From assembly GCA_041603235.1 (NCBI GenBank), contig JBFIES010000006.1, positions 124,001-188,000 of the forward strand: a stretch of 64,000 nucleotides of DNA. The letters are read 5' to 3'. This DNA is from Panacagrimonas sp041603235. Lineage in GTDB: Bacteria; Pseudomonadota; Gammaproteobacteria; Nevskiales; Nevskiaceae. The first letter of the stretch is position 1. The number at the start of each line of letters is the position of its first letter. Positions 52,090 through 61,142 of this stretch are shown here, one piece after another. The position numbers and the translations under genes were made by a program. Under the pieces are notes generated by a model. It had not been told where the DNA came from. It did no database searches and was given only the letters and a program-made list of their open reading frames with translations.

Positions 52090-52959
52090 TCAGCTTTCGG
52101 GCATCAGCCAGTTCTGAGGCGCATCGCCGCCGTCCAGGCCCGCAAAATCAAATAGAGATGCATCGGCCAGCTGAGAAGGCGCGATATTTCGCAGGGCCTT
52201 GAAGATGGTTTCGCTGCGACCGGGGTATTCCTGTTCCCACTGGTCCATCATCTTGCGCACCTGCTTGCGTTGCAGATGCTCCTGCGAGCCGCACAGGTTG
52301 CAGGGGATGATCGGGAACTGCTTGTGTTCGGCATATGCCGCAATGTCATCTTCGCGGCAATACGCGAGCGGGCGGATCAACACATTGCGTCCGTCGTCCG
52401 ATCGTAGCTTTGGTGGCATGGCAGAGAGCTTGCCGCCAAAGAACATGTTCAGGAAAAAGGTCGCCAGGATGTCGTCCCGGTGGTGCCCCAGCGCGATCTT
52501 GGTGAAGCCCTGCTCGGCGGCAAAGGTATACAGCGCGCCGCGGCGGAGGCGCGAGCAAAGCGAGCACATGGTCTTTCCTTCCGGAATATTGCGCTTCACC
52601 ACCGAATAGGTGTCCTGCTCCAGAACGGTGTAGGGCACGCCCAGCGACTTCAGGTACTCGGGCAGGATGTGCTCAGGAAAATCCGGCTGCTTCTGATCCA
52701 GATTGACGGCGTGCAATTCAAAGCGCACCGGTGCCTTGGCCTGCAACTGCAGCAGCACGTCAAGCATGGTGTAGCTGTCCTTGCCGCCGGAGAGGCACAC
52801 CATGACCCGGTCACCATCGCGGATCATCGCGTAGTCCTGAATGGCGCGGCCGGTATCACGACGCAGTCTCTTGGCGAGCTTGTTGAACTCGAGGCGGCTC
52901 TTGTCTGCACGCGGCGCGCGCGAAGTGCTGCGCAAATCCAGAAGCGGTGTAGCGTGCAT
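52090..52959 (-). CDS. ttcA: tRNA 2-thiocytidine biosynthesis protein TtcA
   Basis: 289 residues. Thiolates C32 of certain tRNAs using ATP and an iron-sulfur cluster. PP-loop SGGKDS at 57-62, the Cys pair in MCSLCSRLRRG, and HHRDDILATFFLN and CNLCGSQ further on are all there. The KLAKRLRRDTGRAIQDYAM N-terminus is typical. No neighbour of related function; the next gene upstream on this strand starts at 53508. Confidence 0.94.
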   Translation of the reverse strand: MHATPLLDLRSTSRAPRADKSRLEFNKLAKRLRRDTGRAIQDYAMIRDGDRVMVCLSGGKDSYTMLDVLLQLQAKAPVRFELHAVNLDQKQPDFPEHILPEYLKSLGVPYTVLEQDTYSVVKRNIPEGKTMCSLCSRLRRGALYTFAAEQGFTKIALGHHRDDILATFFLNMFFGGKLSAMPPKLRSDDGRNVLIRPLAYCREDDIAAYAEHKQFPIIPCNLCGSQEHLQRKQVRKMMDQWEQEYPGRSETIFKALRNIAPSQLADASLFDFAGLDGGDAPQNWLMPES

Positions 52960-53022
52960 GTTCAGAGAGTGAGCCAGTTCAGGCCGGCAATTATCTCATT
53001 GCTGGCCTCGCGATGCTGCGAT

Positions 53023-53508
53023 TCAGGCCTGTCCCGACCGGCGTCGCGCGGAGTCTTCGATATTCACATCCGGAAGATCCTTGGCCTTGAGGTATCCCGG
53101 CCGTCCCATCAGGACCCAGGGCACGATGAAAATAGCGCCGAATATCACCAGCAGAATCGGGCGCAGCCACATGTCGGCAAACAGGTTCAGGCGCGCATTG
53201 GCCGGGTTCTGGGGCAGGTATAGCACCGGGACCGATTCGCCGCGCTCCAGATGCGACTGAAACTCTGATCCGATGCTTTCGATCTCGAATTCCTCGCCTT
53301 CTACAGCTTGATACCGGACCTTCAATTGCGGCACGCGTCCGGAAATTCGGAAAATTTCCCCCGATACGGACACACCTTGGGACAGATACTGGGCCGACTG
53401 CCAGACAAGGAAGGCCGCGCCGGCCCAGCAGGGCACGGTGATGCAAAGCATGACGATGCCCGCAATCTGGCGAATGCGGCCCTGCAGTTGCTCGATTCTC
53501 TCTGTCAT
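53023..53508 (-). CDS. DUF3592-type small membrane protein
   Basis: 161 residues with two hydrophobic helices (about 15-38: IAGIVMLCITVPCWAGAAFLVW in two parts, and about 117-138: ILLVIFGAIFIVPWVLM) around a beta-rich loop of about 70 residues, with VKYQAVEGEEFEIESIG-like strands and VPVLYLPQNPANARL. This topology and YxPxNP motif are characteristic of DUF3592. Function unknown. Separated from ttcA by 63 bases, possibly same transcript. Confidence 0.75.
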   Translation of the reverse strand: MTERIEQLQGRIRQIAGIVMLCITVPCWAGAAFLVWQSAQYLSQGVSVSGEIFRISGRVPQLKVRYQAVEGEEFEIESIGSEFQSHLERGESVPVLYLPQNPANARLNLFADMWLRPILLVIFGAIFIVPWVLMGRPGYLKAKDLPDVNIEDSARRRSGQA

Positions 53509-53584
53509 CTGCCCATGCTGCCATGGATCGGCGAGAATGCCGCTTCATTTGCGCCAAATATCCGCATCCAGCGGCGTCCAGAGC

Positions 53585-54313
53585 ATGCCAAAAAACCAGC
53601 CGTATTTTTCTGCCGAGACTTTCAAGTTCCTGCGGCAGCTGGAAAAGAACAATTCGCGTGAGTGGTTTACGGCCAACAAGCCGCGTTACGAGGAATACCT
53701 CCGCGGACCGGCACTGCGCCTGATCACAGACCTGGCCGAGCCGCTGGCACAGATTCATCCGCAAATTACGGCGGTGCCCAAGGCCGTAGGCGGTAGCCTG
53801 TTCCGGATTCATCGCGATACGCGTTTTGCCCATGACAAGCGCCCCTACAAGACCAATATCGGCATGTATTTTTCGCACGCGGCTGCGCGCAAGGCCGCGC
53901 GCGGCGATGCCGGCAATGCGGCCCCGGGGCGGCTGGACACGCCGGGTCTTTATCTCAATGTCGCGCCTGGCGCGTGTTTTCTGGGCGGTGGTATCTGGCA
54001 CCCGCAATCCGAAACCACCAAGCGCATACGCGATTACATGCTGAGCAATCCGGCGAGCTGGAAGAAGTCGACGCGGGACAAGACCTTTCTCAAGACCTTT
54101 CAGCTGGCGGGCGAATCGCTGAAGCGGCCGCCGCGCGGCTACGATCCCGAACATGAGCTGATCGAAGATCTGAAGCGCAAGGACTACATTGCCTCCGCTC
54201 AGGTGGAGGATGAGTTGCTGCTCCGCCCTGATCTGGTCACGCAGCTGGTGCGCCGCTACCGATTGATGGAGCCGATGTACGACTGGTTGTGCGGCGCACT
54301 GGATCTGGAATGA
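53585..54313 (+). CDS. DUF2461 (TIGR02453) family protein
   Basis: 242 residues from the ATG at 53585, where family similarity begins (FSAETFKFLRQLEKNNSREWF as two blocks: FSAETFKFL, LEKNNSREWF). Then come YEEYLRGPA, GGSLFRIHRDTRFAHDKRPYK, GLYLNVAPGACFLGGGIWHP and the C-terminal LKRPPRGYDPEHELIEDLKRK pieces (each within the known conserved regions). The family is common in bacteria and its biochemical role is unknown. The frame extends upstream opposite to the DUF3592 gene, but no similarity is seen there. It ends 7 bases before the polysaccharide locus. Confidence 0.88.
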   Translation: MPKNQPYFSAETFKFLRQLEKNNSREWFTANKPRYEEYLRGPALRLITDLAEPLAQIHPQITAVPKAVGGSLFRIHRDTRFAHDKRPYKTNIGMYFSHAAARKAARGDAGNAAPGRLDTPGLYLNVAPGACFLGGGIWHPQSETTKRIRDYMLSNPASWKKSTRDKTFLKTFQLAGESLKRPPRGYDPEHELIEDLKRKDYIASAQVEDELLLRPDLVTQLVRRYRLMEPMYDWLCGALDLE

Positions 54314-54320
54314 GCTCCTG

Positions 54321-55688
54321 ATGAGCATGCAGGAAGTACAAAGGGACGACTTTCAGGTCCCCGCAGCGCCGCAGCGTATGGCGTCCGCTGAGGACCGTGG
54401 CATTACGTCCTGGCTGGCAGCGGTCGCCTGGTGCCTTGCCTTTGCCTTCGCGTTCTGGGGCAGCTTGCTGATCGATATTCCGTTCCGCAATCGATGGCTT
54501 CCAGTGCTGGTGATCGCCTTTCTGGTCATCATTTCCCGCTTGCGCCTGTTTATTCCGATGGCGCCCTATATCAACAAGGGGATGATCCTGATGCTGTTGT
54601 GGGCGGTGGCCAGTGCTGCATGGGCGCCGTCCGCCGTGTTTGTGGTTACCCAGTCCATCAGCGCCATTGGTGTTTCGATGATGGCACTGGCGTTTGTGCT
54701 GGCGGGCTGGTACCCGGAACGCTTTGAGCGTCTGATGGCCATCACCATTGCCGTGCTGCTGGTGATGTCGCTGGTGGTGGCGATCACCATGCCGGAAATC
54801 GGCATTCATTCCGGTACCGACGTCTCCCTGCGCAATTCATGGCGCGGCGTTACATTCCAGAAAAATGGTCTCGGCCAGCTTGCCTCGGTCGGCGTCATTC
54901 TGTTCACCTTCCTGTGGGCATCGGGCCGTATTCGCACGCTATGGGCGATTTCGGGTTTGTTGCTGTCCCTGTTCATGGTGCTCAAGTCACGCAGTTCCAC
55001 TTCCCTGATGCTGGCGCTGATCTCCTGCATGGGTGTTGTGATGATCCTGCGGCCGCAGCTGGCCATCGGCTGGCTGGGCCGGCGGATCACCATGACCTTT
55101 CTTATCGTGGCCTTGCCGCTGGGTATCTATCTGGCGGTGGCGACGCCCTACATCGGATTCATCGGCGGTTACTTCGGCAAGGACGCCACCTTCTCAGGGC
55201 GTACGCTGATCTGGCAGGCGATTCTCGACGAAGTCGCGACTAGACCCTTGCAGGGCAGCGGACTCTCCAGCTTCTGGAACGGCGCCAATGCGGGCGAGGC
55301 GCGTGTGCAGTTCAAGAGCCAATGGAAGGTCAGCAACGGACACAACGGCTACATCGATATTCTCAACGAGCTGGGTCTGGTGGGTTTGTTCATGTTCCTG
55401 GGCTTCATCGTGATTCACAGCCTGGGACTCGCCAAACTGGCGCGGATCAGCCGGGAGCACTACGCCCTGCACATGCCCTTGTTTATCTACCTGCTTCTGG
55501 CCAATGTTTCTGAAAGTGGCTGGATGTTCCTGATTGCGCCGACACACCTGATCGGCATGTACACCTCGCTGGAAGTCTCCAGACTGGTTTTCGCAGATGC
55601 CGTCAATCGGGCGCAGGATCGCTGGGCGGCGCACTCACGGCGCGGGACTGATCTGGTCGGCGATGATCGACGGAGTTCGGCGTCATGA
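54321..55688 (+). CDS. O-antigen ligase / polymerase (Wzy-like) membrane protein
   Basis: 455 residues with about ten membrane helices. The large periplasmic loop has the WKVSNGHNGYIDILNELG segment and following GLVGLFMFLG of the Wzy_C/O-antigen-ligase family (HNGYLDxxLExGxxG). It could polymerise an exopolysaccharide or join it to a lipid. It starts the polysaccharide locus and overlaps the acyltransferase gene by 4 bases. Confidence 0.85.
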   Translation: MSMQEVQRDDFQVPAAPQRMASAEDRGITSWLAAVAWCLAFAFAFWGSLLIDIPFRNRWLPVLVIAFLVIISRLRLFIPMAPYINKGMILMLLWAVASAAWAPSAVFVVTQSISAIGVSMMALAFVLAGWYPERFERLMAITIAVLLVMSLVVAITMPEIGIHSGTDVSLRNSWRGVTFQKNGLGQLASVGVILFTFLWASGRIRTLWAISGLLLSLFMVLKSRSSTSLMLALISCMGVVMILRPQLAIGWLGRRITMTFLIVALPLGIYLAVATPYIGFIGGYFGKDATFSGRTLIWQAILDEVATRPLQGSGLSSFWNGANAGEARVQFKSQWKVSNGHNGYIDILNELGLVGLFMFLGFIVIHSLGLAKLARISREHYALHMPLFIYLLLANVSESGWMFLIAPTHLIGMYTSLEVSRLVFADAVNRAQDRWAAHSRRGTDLVGDDRRSSAS

Positions 55689-56779
55689 ACGTGAAACCAC
55701 AAGCGGCCTCTAACGAGCCGGGCCGGCTAGCTTTTGCCGATGCCGTTCGTGGCCTCGCGGCGCTGTGGGTGGTGCTGTTTCATCTGGCGGCAGGGGGTCA
55801 TATTGCCGACCTGCTCGGACTTTTTCCGGACACGCTGCGCTTTGTCGTGTTTGATCAGGGGCACCTGGGCGTCGCTGCATTTTTTGTGCTGAGCGGCTTT
55901 GTGATGGCGCTCAACACCGCGCGCGCCAGTGCGACGTCCGCCTTCACCTTGCGCTTTGTTGCGCGGCGACTGGTGCGGCTGACCCCGCCTTATTACTTTG
56001 CAATTGCAGTCAGCCTGGGCTTCCTGCTCATCAAGGCGCAATGGTTTGGCGCCGTCGTCGAATGGCCCAGCTGGCAAGGGCTGGCGGCGCATGCGTTCTA
56101 CCTGCAGGACATGCTGCTCTATCCGCAGATCAACGGCGTTTTCTGGACGCTCTGCGTCGAGGTGCAGTTCTACATCGTCTTCGCGATTCTGCTCTGGATC
56201 ATTCAGAGATTCGGGAATGACGCGTCTCTGAATCTGCGCCGCACCATCGTGCTCTGGGTTGGCGGTGTACTGGCGCTGGCGTGGCCGCTCGGAGTGCTTC
56301 AAGACCCGGGCTGGGCGGGGAGCTTCCTGCCCTACTGGTACAGCTTTGCCGGCGGCGCGGTGGTCAGTTGGGGTTGGCTGCACAAGGGCAAGGCCATGTT
56401 GCTGGCCTGGACGTACTGCGCCGCGGCCGGACTGGTCGCTTACATCACCGGAGACGAATTCGCCGTGGTGGCGGCTGCGACGGCGCTGATGTTGCTGCTT
56501 GCTGCCAATCTCGGCGGCATGGGGCGCTGGATGAATTTCCGCTGGGCGCAGTTTCTGGGCCTGATCTCCTACAGTCTTTATCTGATTCACAACAACATCA
56601 TCGGCGGCACTTACCGGGTCGTTGGAAAGCTGTTGCCTGCGGGCCTGGAAGCGCAGATTGTCGGAGCGGTCCTGTCCTTGATCCTGTGTATTTTGTTTTC
56701 CTGGATGATGTTCCGCTGGATCGAGAAACCCTGCATCGGCTGGAGCCGGAAAATTTCCGTCCGCAAAGGCCAGAGCTGA
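55685..56779 (+). CDS. Acyltransferase family 3 membrane protein
   Basis: 364 residues and about ten membrane helices. N-terminal DAVRGLAALWVVLFHL (with the conserved RG...H), then AAFFVLSGFVM, VRLTPPYYFAIAV and a VFWTLCVEVQFYIVF segment, characteristic of acyltransferase 3 proteins that add O-acetyl or similar groups to sugars. Likely decorates the polysaccharide made by this locus. Coupled to the gene before it by an ATGA overlap. Confidence 0.9.
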   Translation: MNVKPQAASNEPGRLAFADAVRGLAALWVVLFHLAAGGHIADLLGLFPDTLRFVVFDQGHLGVAAFFVLSGFVMALNTARASATSAFTLRFVARRLVRLTPPYYFAIAVSLGFLLIKAQWFGAVVEWPSWQGLAAHAFYLQDMLLYPQINGVFWTLCVEVQFYIVFAILLWIIQRFGNDASLNLRRTIVLWVGGVLALAWPLGVLQDPGWAGSFLPYWYSFAGGAVVSWGWLHKGKAMLLAWTYCAAAGLVAYITGDEFAVVAAATALMLLLAANLGGMGRWMNFRWAQFLGLISYSLYLIHNNIIGGTYRVVGKLLPAGLEAQIVGAVLSLILCILFSWMMFRWIEKPCIGWSRKISVRKGQS

Positions 56780-56865
56780 ACTTTGTTCCGGCATCGTCCG
56801 GAGCCGGCTTCACACAGTCGCCGGTAGAATTGCCTGTTAATGTTGTGCCATCGAGCAGACACGCC

Positions 56866-57486
56866 ATGAATACAGTTGATAACGCCGCCGTCGAACGTGT
56901 CATTCACGATTCGATCTCGGTCAAGCAAGCCATTGTTGAAGATGCTGAGTTGGTCGGCGCCATCGTGCGCGTCACCAACAGGGTCGTCGCCTGTCTGAAG
57001 GCGGGCAACAAGGTTCTGATTGCAGGTAATGGCGGCTCTGCTGCAGATGCCCAGCACATCGCAGCCGAGTTTGTCAGTCGCTTCGAATTTGATCGCCCAG
57101 GCTTGCCCGCGCTGGCCTTGACCACCGATACCTCTGCCTTGACCGCCATCGGCAATGACTACGGGTACGAGCAGGTCTTTTCGCGGCAGGTGCAGGCCCT
57201 GGCACGACCACAGGATCTTTTCATCGGGATTTCCACCTCCGGAAATTCGGCCAACATTCTGCGAGCGGTACAGGTGTGCAGGGAGATGCAGGTCTTCAGC
57301 GTCGCGCTGTGCGGCAACAAGGGGAAATTGCCCGCGCTGTGCGACGACGTCATCGCCGTTCCGTCGGCGCACACCCCGCGCATCCAGGAGGCGCACTCGC
57401 TAATCGGTCACATCATCTGTGGTCTGGCTGAAGAGGCCATCTGGGGCCAGCAGTACAAGCCCAAAGCGGCGCCGGAATCACACTGA
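56866..57486 (+). CDS. gmhA: GmhA-like sedoheptulose-7-phosphate isomerase (SIS domain)
   Basis: 206 residues from the ATG at 56866, where similarity begins; the frame is open farther upstream through the acyltransferase. SIS-domain motifs: VLIAGNGGSAADAQHIAAEF, LTTDTSALTAIGNDYGYEQVF, FIGISTSGNSANIL and PRIQEAHSLIGH. These fit GmhA, which makes heptose 7-phosphate for LPS or other heptose-containing glycans; DiaA is a related alternative. The other heptose genes are not in the window. Next gene begins one base after its stop. Confidence 0.87.
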   Translation: MNTVDNAAVERVIHDSISVKQAIVEDAELVGAIVRVTNRVVACLKAGNKVLIAGNGGSAADAQHIAAEFVSRFEFDRPGLPALALTTDTSALTAIGNDYGYEQVFSRQVQALARPQDLFIGISTSGNSANILRAVQVCREMQVFSVALCGNKGKLPALCDDVIAVPSAHTPRIQEAHSLIGHIICGLAEEAIWGQQYKPKAAPESH

Positions 57487-57487
57487 C

Positions 57488-58300
57488 ATGACGCAAGAGG
57501 CAGCTTCAGTGGATGCATCAGGTGCGCCGACAGCGGCGCGCGACATCGCGCCCAACGTGAATATTCTCGGCGCACAGCTTCAGGATATTTCACGGCCAGA
57601 ACTATTTCGCGCGCTCGAGCAGGGCGGCGCGCTGTTCACGCCAAACGTGGACATCATCATGCGCATGCGCAAGGACCGCGAATTTCGGGAGGTCATGCAT
57701 CGCGCCGAGTTTCGGGTCTGTGACAGCAGGATCGTGCAGATCGCGTCGCGGTTTCTGGGTACGCCAATCCGCGAGAAAATTTCGGGCTCCGATTTTTTTG
57801 GTGAGTACTGCGCGCATCACCGCAACAACCGCGATGTGCGCGTCTTCCTTCTCGGGGCCGGGCCAGGCGTGGCTGATGAAGCGATGCGCCGGGTCAACCT
57901 TCGGCTTGATGCGCCAGTGGTGATCGGGGCGCATTCGCCCAGTTTCGGTTTCGAAAAAAATGACAGCGAAACCGATGCCATTGTCGAGATGATCAACACC
58001 TCCGGCGCCACGGTTCTGGCCGTGGGTGTCGGCGCGCCCAAGCAGGAAAAATGGATCATGCGGCATCGTCACCGGATGCCTGCGGTGAAGGTTTTCATGG
58101 GCATTGGCGCCACCATCGACTTCGAGGCTGGTGCGGTGCGCCGGGCAGCGCCCTGGGTCAGCGCCATTGGCATGGAGTGGCTGGACCGTCTGCTGCGTAA
58201 TCCGCGTCGTCTGTGGCGACGTTATCTGGTCGATGACATGCCATTTCTGTGGCTGGTTCTGAAACAGAAGCTGGGTCTGAACGTGGCGCCCCGAGGATGA
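57488..58300 (+). CDS. WecG/TagA/CpsF-family glycosyltransferase
   Basis: 270 residues from the ATG at 57488. GT26 signature: FTPNVDIIMRMRKDREF, VCDSRIVQIASRFLG, REKISGSDFF, VFLLGAGPGV, VLAVGVGAPKQEKWI and MGIGATIDFEAG. These enzymes transfer a sugar to lipid-linked intermediates, as GumM or WecG do. It probably adds a sugar in the repeating unit of the locus. Starts one base after the gmhA stop codon, so in the same operon. Confidence 0.9.
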   Translation: MTQEAASVDASGAPTAARDIAPNVNILGAQLQDISRPELFRALEQGGALFTPNVDIIMRMRKDREFREVMHRAEFRVCDSRIVQIASRFLGTPIREKISGSDFFGEYCAHHRNNRDVRVFLLGAGPGVADEAMRRVNLRLDAPVVIGAHSPSFGFEKNDSETDAIVEMINTSGATVLAVGVGAPKQEKWIMRHRHRMPAVKVFMGIGATIDFEAGAVRRAAPWVSAIGMEWLDRLLRNPRRLWRRYLVDDMPFLWLVLKQKLGLNVAPRG

Positions 58301-58352
58301 GGGCTTTCGCGCCAGCGGTAATGAGTTTCACTTTGCATAGGTGCTGCCAGTG

Positions 58353-59528
58353 ATGAGTCTAATTCTGGTTCTGCTGGCTGCGCCGTTGTTGCTCGCTACC
58401 ACTTATCTGTTTTTGCTGACGGTGCTGAGCGGGCGTCGCTCCGCTCCGATCTGTGCACAGCGTGACCAGAAATTCCTAATTATTGTTCCGGCGCATGACG
58501 AGGCCGCCGGCATTGCGCGAACCGTGGAAAGTCTCAAGGCGCTGGACTGGCCGAGCGACCAGTTCCGTACGCTGGTCATTGCAGACAATTGCAGCGATGA
58601 CACCGCCAGCATCGCCCGCGAGGCAGGCGCTCAGGTGCTGGAACGGAATGACGCGAACCTGCGCGGCAAGGGTTATGCGCTGAAGCTGGCGTATGAGCAT
58701 GCCCTCGAGGAGAGTTGGGCGGATGCCGTCGTGGTCATCGATGCTGACACCGACACGTCGCCCCTCATGCTTCGGGCTTTCGCAGCGCGCTTGGAACAGG
58801 GTGCGGGAGCGGTGCAGGCCTTCTACGGCGTGCGTAATCCAATGGCCTCATGGCGTACGCGCTTGTCGACCATTGCATTGGCCATATTTCATCGTCTGCG
58901 CGGTCGCGGTCGCGAACGGCTCGGGCTGTCGAGCGGCCTGCGCGGCAATGGTATGTGCTTCGCGTTAGAGACTTTGCGCAAGGTTCCGCATCGTGCTTTT
59001 TCTCTGGTCGAGGATCTTGAGTACGGCATCGAGCTTGGCCGCGCCGGCATTCGGGTCTGGTATGCCGATGAAGCAGAAGTGCTTGCGGATATGGTTTCGG
59101 GTGAGAAAGCGGCCCGGTCACAACGGGAGCGCTGGGAAGGCGGTCGGCTGCGTATGGCGCAGACGCATGGTCCACGCTTGCTGGCAGATGCCCTGCGGCA
59201 ACGCAGCGCCGTTCTTCTGGACCTGGCCGCTGATGTGCTGACGCCGCCGCTGGGTTACATCGGTCTGGGCAGCTTGTTGCTGGTGTTGCTGGCGTTTGGG
59301 TTGCTGATGCTGCAGTTGGTTTCGGTCGTCGTCGCGCTCATTGCTGTTGTGCCGCTGTTCATCGTGCTGCTGCATGTTGCCCGTGGTGTGAGCCTCAGCG
59401 GTCTGGGGCTGCGGGCTTGGCTGGACATCGCCATGGCCCCGTTCTACGTGCTGTGGAAACTGTCGCTGATGCTGCGCCGCAAGGCGGGCAAAAAGGATGA
59501 CTGGATTCGAACCCAGCGCGAACCCTGA
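58353..59528 (+). CDS. Glycosyltransferase family 2, membrane-bound
   Basis: 391 residues from the ATG at 58353; a GTG at 58341 is the alternative. A helix at 1-24 (LILVLLAAPLLLATTYLFLL), then GT-A fold with FLIIVPAHDEAAGIARTV, LVIADNCSDDT, a DxD-type DADTD, a VEDLEYGIEL segment (ED), and QRERW of the QxxRW motif, which marks processive or polytopic GT2 enzymes. Three more helices follow. Probably polymerises or starts a sugar chain at the inner membrane. Same strand as the genes before it, with 52 bases between. Confidence 0.88.
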   Translation: MSLILVLLAAPLLLATTYLFLLTVLSGRRSAPICAQRDQKFLIIVPAHDEAAGIARTVESLKALDWPSDQFRTLVIADNCSDDTASIAREAGAQVLERNDANLRGKGYALKLAYEHALEESWADAVVVIDADTDTSPLMLRAFAARLEQGAGAVQAFYGVRNPMASWRTRLSTIALAIFHRLRGRGRERLGLSSGLRGNGMCFALETLRKVPHRAFSLVEDLEYGIELGRAGIRVWYADEAEVLADMVSGEKAARSQRERWEGGRLRMAQTHGPRLLADALRQRSAVLLDLAADVLTPPLGYIGLGSLLLVLLAFGLLMLQLVSVVVALIAVVPLFIVLLHVARGVSLSGLGLRAWLDIAMAPFYVLWKLSLMLRRKAGKKDDWIRTQREP

Positions 59529-59572
59529 GCAAATGATGCGCTGTGCCTGAAGGCGCGATTGAGTCGCTGCGT

Positions 59573-60859
59573 TCAGGCAAACTTCGGCGGAACCAGATGC
59601 GGCTTTTCGCCCTTGCCGCAAGCCCACTCCAGCACCTGCGTGGTCTGCGTCACCTTGCCATCCCAGCTGAGCGAATCTTTTGCGAAGACCTGCCCGGCCT
59701 CGGACATGCGGCGCAGCAAGGCCCGGTCGGTTTCAAGCTTTTCAAGTGCGGCGGTGAAACCCTCGCGGGTCTTGTCCAGATCAGTCAGGGGAATGCGAAA
59801 GCCCACGTCATCCGTGACGATATCCGCAGGGCCGCCGTAGTCGGCGACCAGCGGAACACAGCCCAACGCCAGCGCCTCAAAAACCACGCCTCCGCCAAAG
59901 TCGCGGATCGACGGAAACACCAAGGCATCCGAACGGGCAAAGGCGGCCATCGCCTGATCGTGCTTGAGTTCACCGGTGAACTCGACGGATGACTCGATTC
60001 CCAGTTTGCGCACCAGCGCTTCGAGGTCTGCGCGCTCCTTTCCAGCGCCAATCACCGTGAATCTGGCGCGGCCCTGCTTGATCAGCGGCGCGGCTGCTTC
60101 CAGTGCCAGATCACAGGCCTTGAGCGCGACCAGCCGACCCACAAAGATCAGTTCCAGCGGCTTGTCCGCGTTGTGTTGTTCCCGGACTTTGACGCTGTCC
60201 GCGTGAATACCGTTCTCGGGCACGAAGAAAACCCGCTCGGCCTGCGGCTGCATTTCCTTCCAGGTTTGCGTGGAGCCCACCATGATCGCCTTGGCATCGC
60301 GGTAGGTAGATGTCATGTAGGGCAGGAAGCGATAGAGCTTTCGAAACTTCCCGATCCATTCCTTGTCGCGGCTGGCCTGCTGGAAGCCTGGTGGCCAGGG
60401 CAGGCCGCCATTGATAGGGCCGACTACGAAAGGCACGCCCAAACGCTTGAGCCGGCCAGAGAGAAAACTCGGCATTGCCGGTGAGACCGGAGTAAGGCGC
60501 AGGACCACATCAAACGCGCCCGCGGCAAGCTCCTTGCGCATGGCACGCCAGGCGCGCCACTCGAACATCAGATAGATCGGCACGCGAAACAGTGTCAGTG
60601 CCTGGCTGCCGAAATCGCGCTTGAAAATATGGTTGAAGGCCCAGTACTCGAGCTTGTCGAGCCAGGGCATGGTGATATACCTGACTCCCTTGTAACTGTT
60701 CCTGCGGCTCTCAATACCCGCCCGGTTATCACCGTGGGTGAGCAGGGTCACTTCATGAATTCGTGACAGTGCGGTCGAGTGATTGTGACTGACCAGAGGC
60801 ACACTCACCCATTCAGGATTGTTTGAGTCTGCGATAAGCAGCAAGCGCAATGATTTCAT
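59573..60859 (-). CDS. Glycosyltransferase family 4 (reverse strand)
   Basis: 428 residues. GT-B fold: N-terminal LLLIADSNNPEWVSVPLVSH, a C-terminal donor domain with LELIFVGRLVALKACDLALEA, GAGKERADLEALVRKLG, VEFTGELKHDQAM, FPSIRDFGGGVVFEALALG and PLVADYGGPADIV. The EX7E-like segment (GGGVVFEALALGC) is clear. Retaining transferase, sugar unknown. It is the only gene of the locus on the minus strand and converges on the GT2 gene (44 bases between stops). Upstream of it 283 bases to the flippase start show nothing I can support. Confidence 0.88.
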   Translation of the reverse strand: MKSLRLLLIADSNNPEWVSVPLVSHNHSTALSRIHEVTLLTHGDNRAGIESRRNSYKGVRYITMPWLDKLEYWAFNHIFKRDFGSQALTLFRVPIYLMFEWRAWRAMRKELAAGAFDVVLRLTPVSPAMPSFLSGRLKRLGVPFVVGPINGGLPWPPGFQQASRDKEWIGKFRKLYRFLPYMTSTYRDAKAIMVGSTQTWKEMQPQAERVFFVPENGIHADSVKVREQHNADKPLELIFVGRLVALKACDLALEAAAPLIKQGRARFTVIGAGKERADLEALVRKLGIESSVEFTGELKHDQAMAAFARSDALVFPSIRDFGGGVVFEALALGCVPLVADYGGPADIVTDDVGFRIPLTDLDKTREGFTAALEKLETDRALLRRMSEAGQVFAKDSLSWDGKVTQTTQVLEWACGKGEKPHLVPPKFA

Positions 60860-61142
60860 TCTGGGTTGGAGACAGTCTCAGCACAGGGGATCAGCGTGAT
60901 GCACGGCGAATGTGCATGGGGCTCGGCGGTGCTTTCAGATTATCAGATGCGCATGGTTGCGCGGTCATGACCGCGGGCACCATGGGGATGTCAGATGGGC
61001 GTGGTAATCTTCGCCGCTTCTGAAAGCCACGAGTCGGACACTGCACTCTCTTGCTGATCGGGCCTGCCAGACATCGTTCCTGTTTTCCTGTCCGACCTAT
61101 GTCGCACGTCATCATTTCCATCATTACCGATACGAGCCTGAC

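Noticed and set aside
59501..59520. GGATTCGAACCC resembles a tRNA T-arm
   Set aside because: It codes for the last residues of the GT2 protein (DWIRTQREP) and no acceptor, anticodon or D arm can be drawn around it.
60860..61142. Short minus-strand frame in the gap before the flippase
   Set aside because: No ribosome site, unusual composition and no similarity; treated as non-coding.
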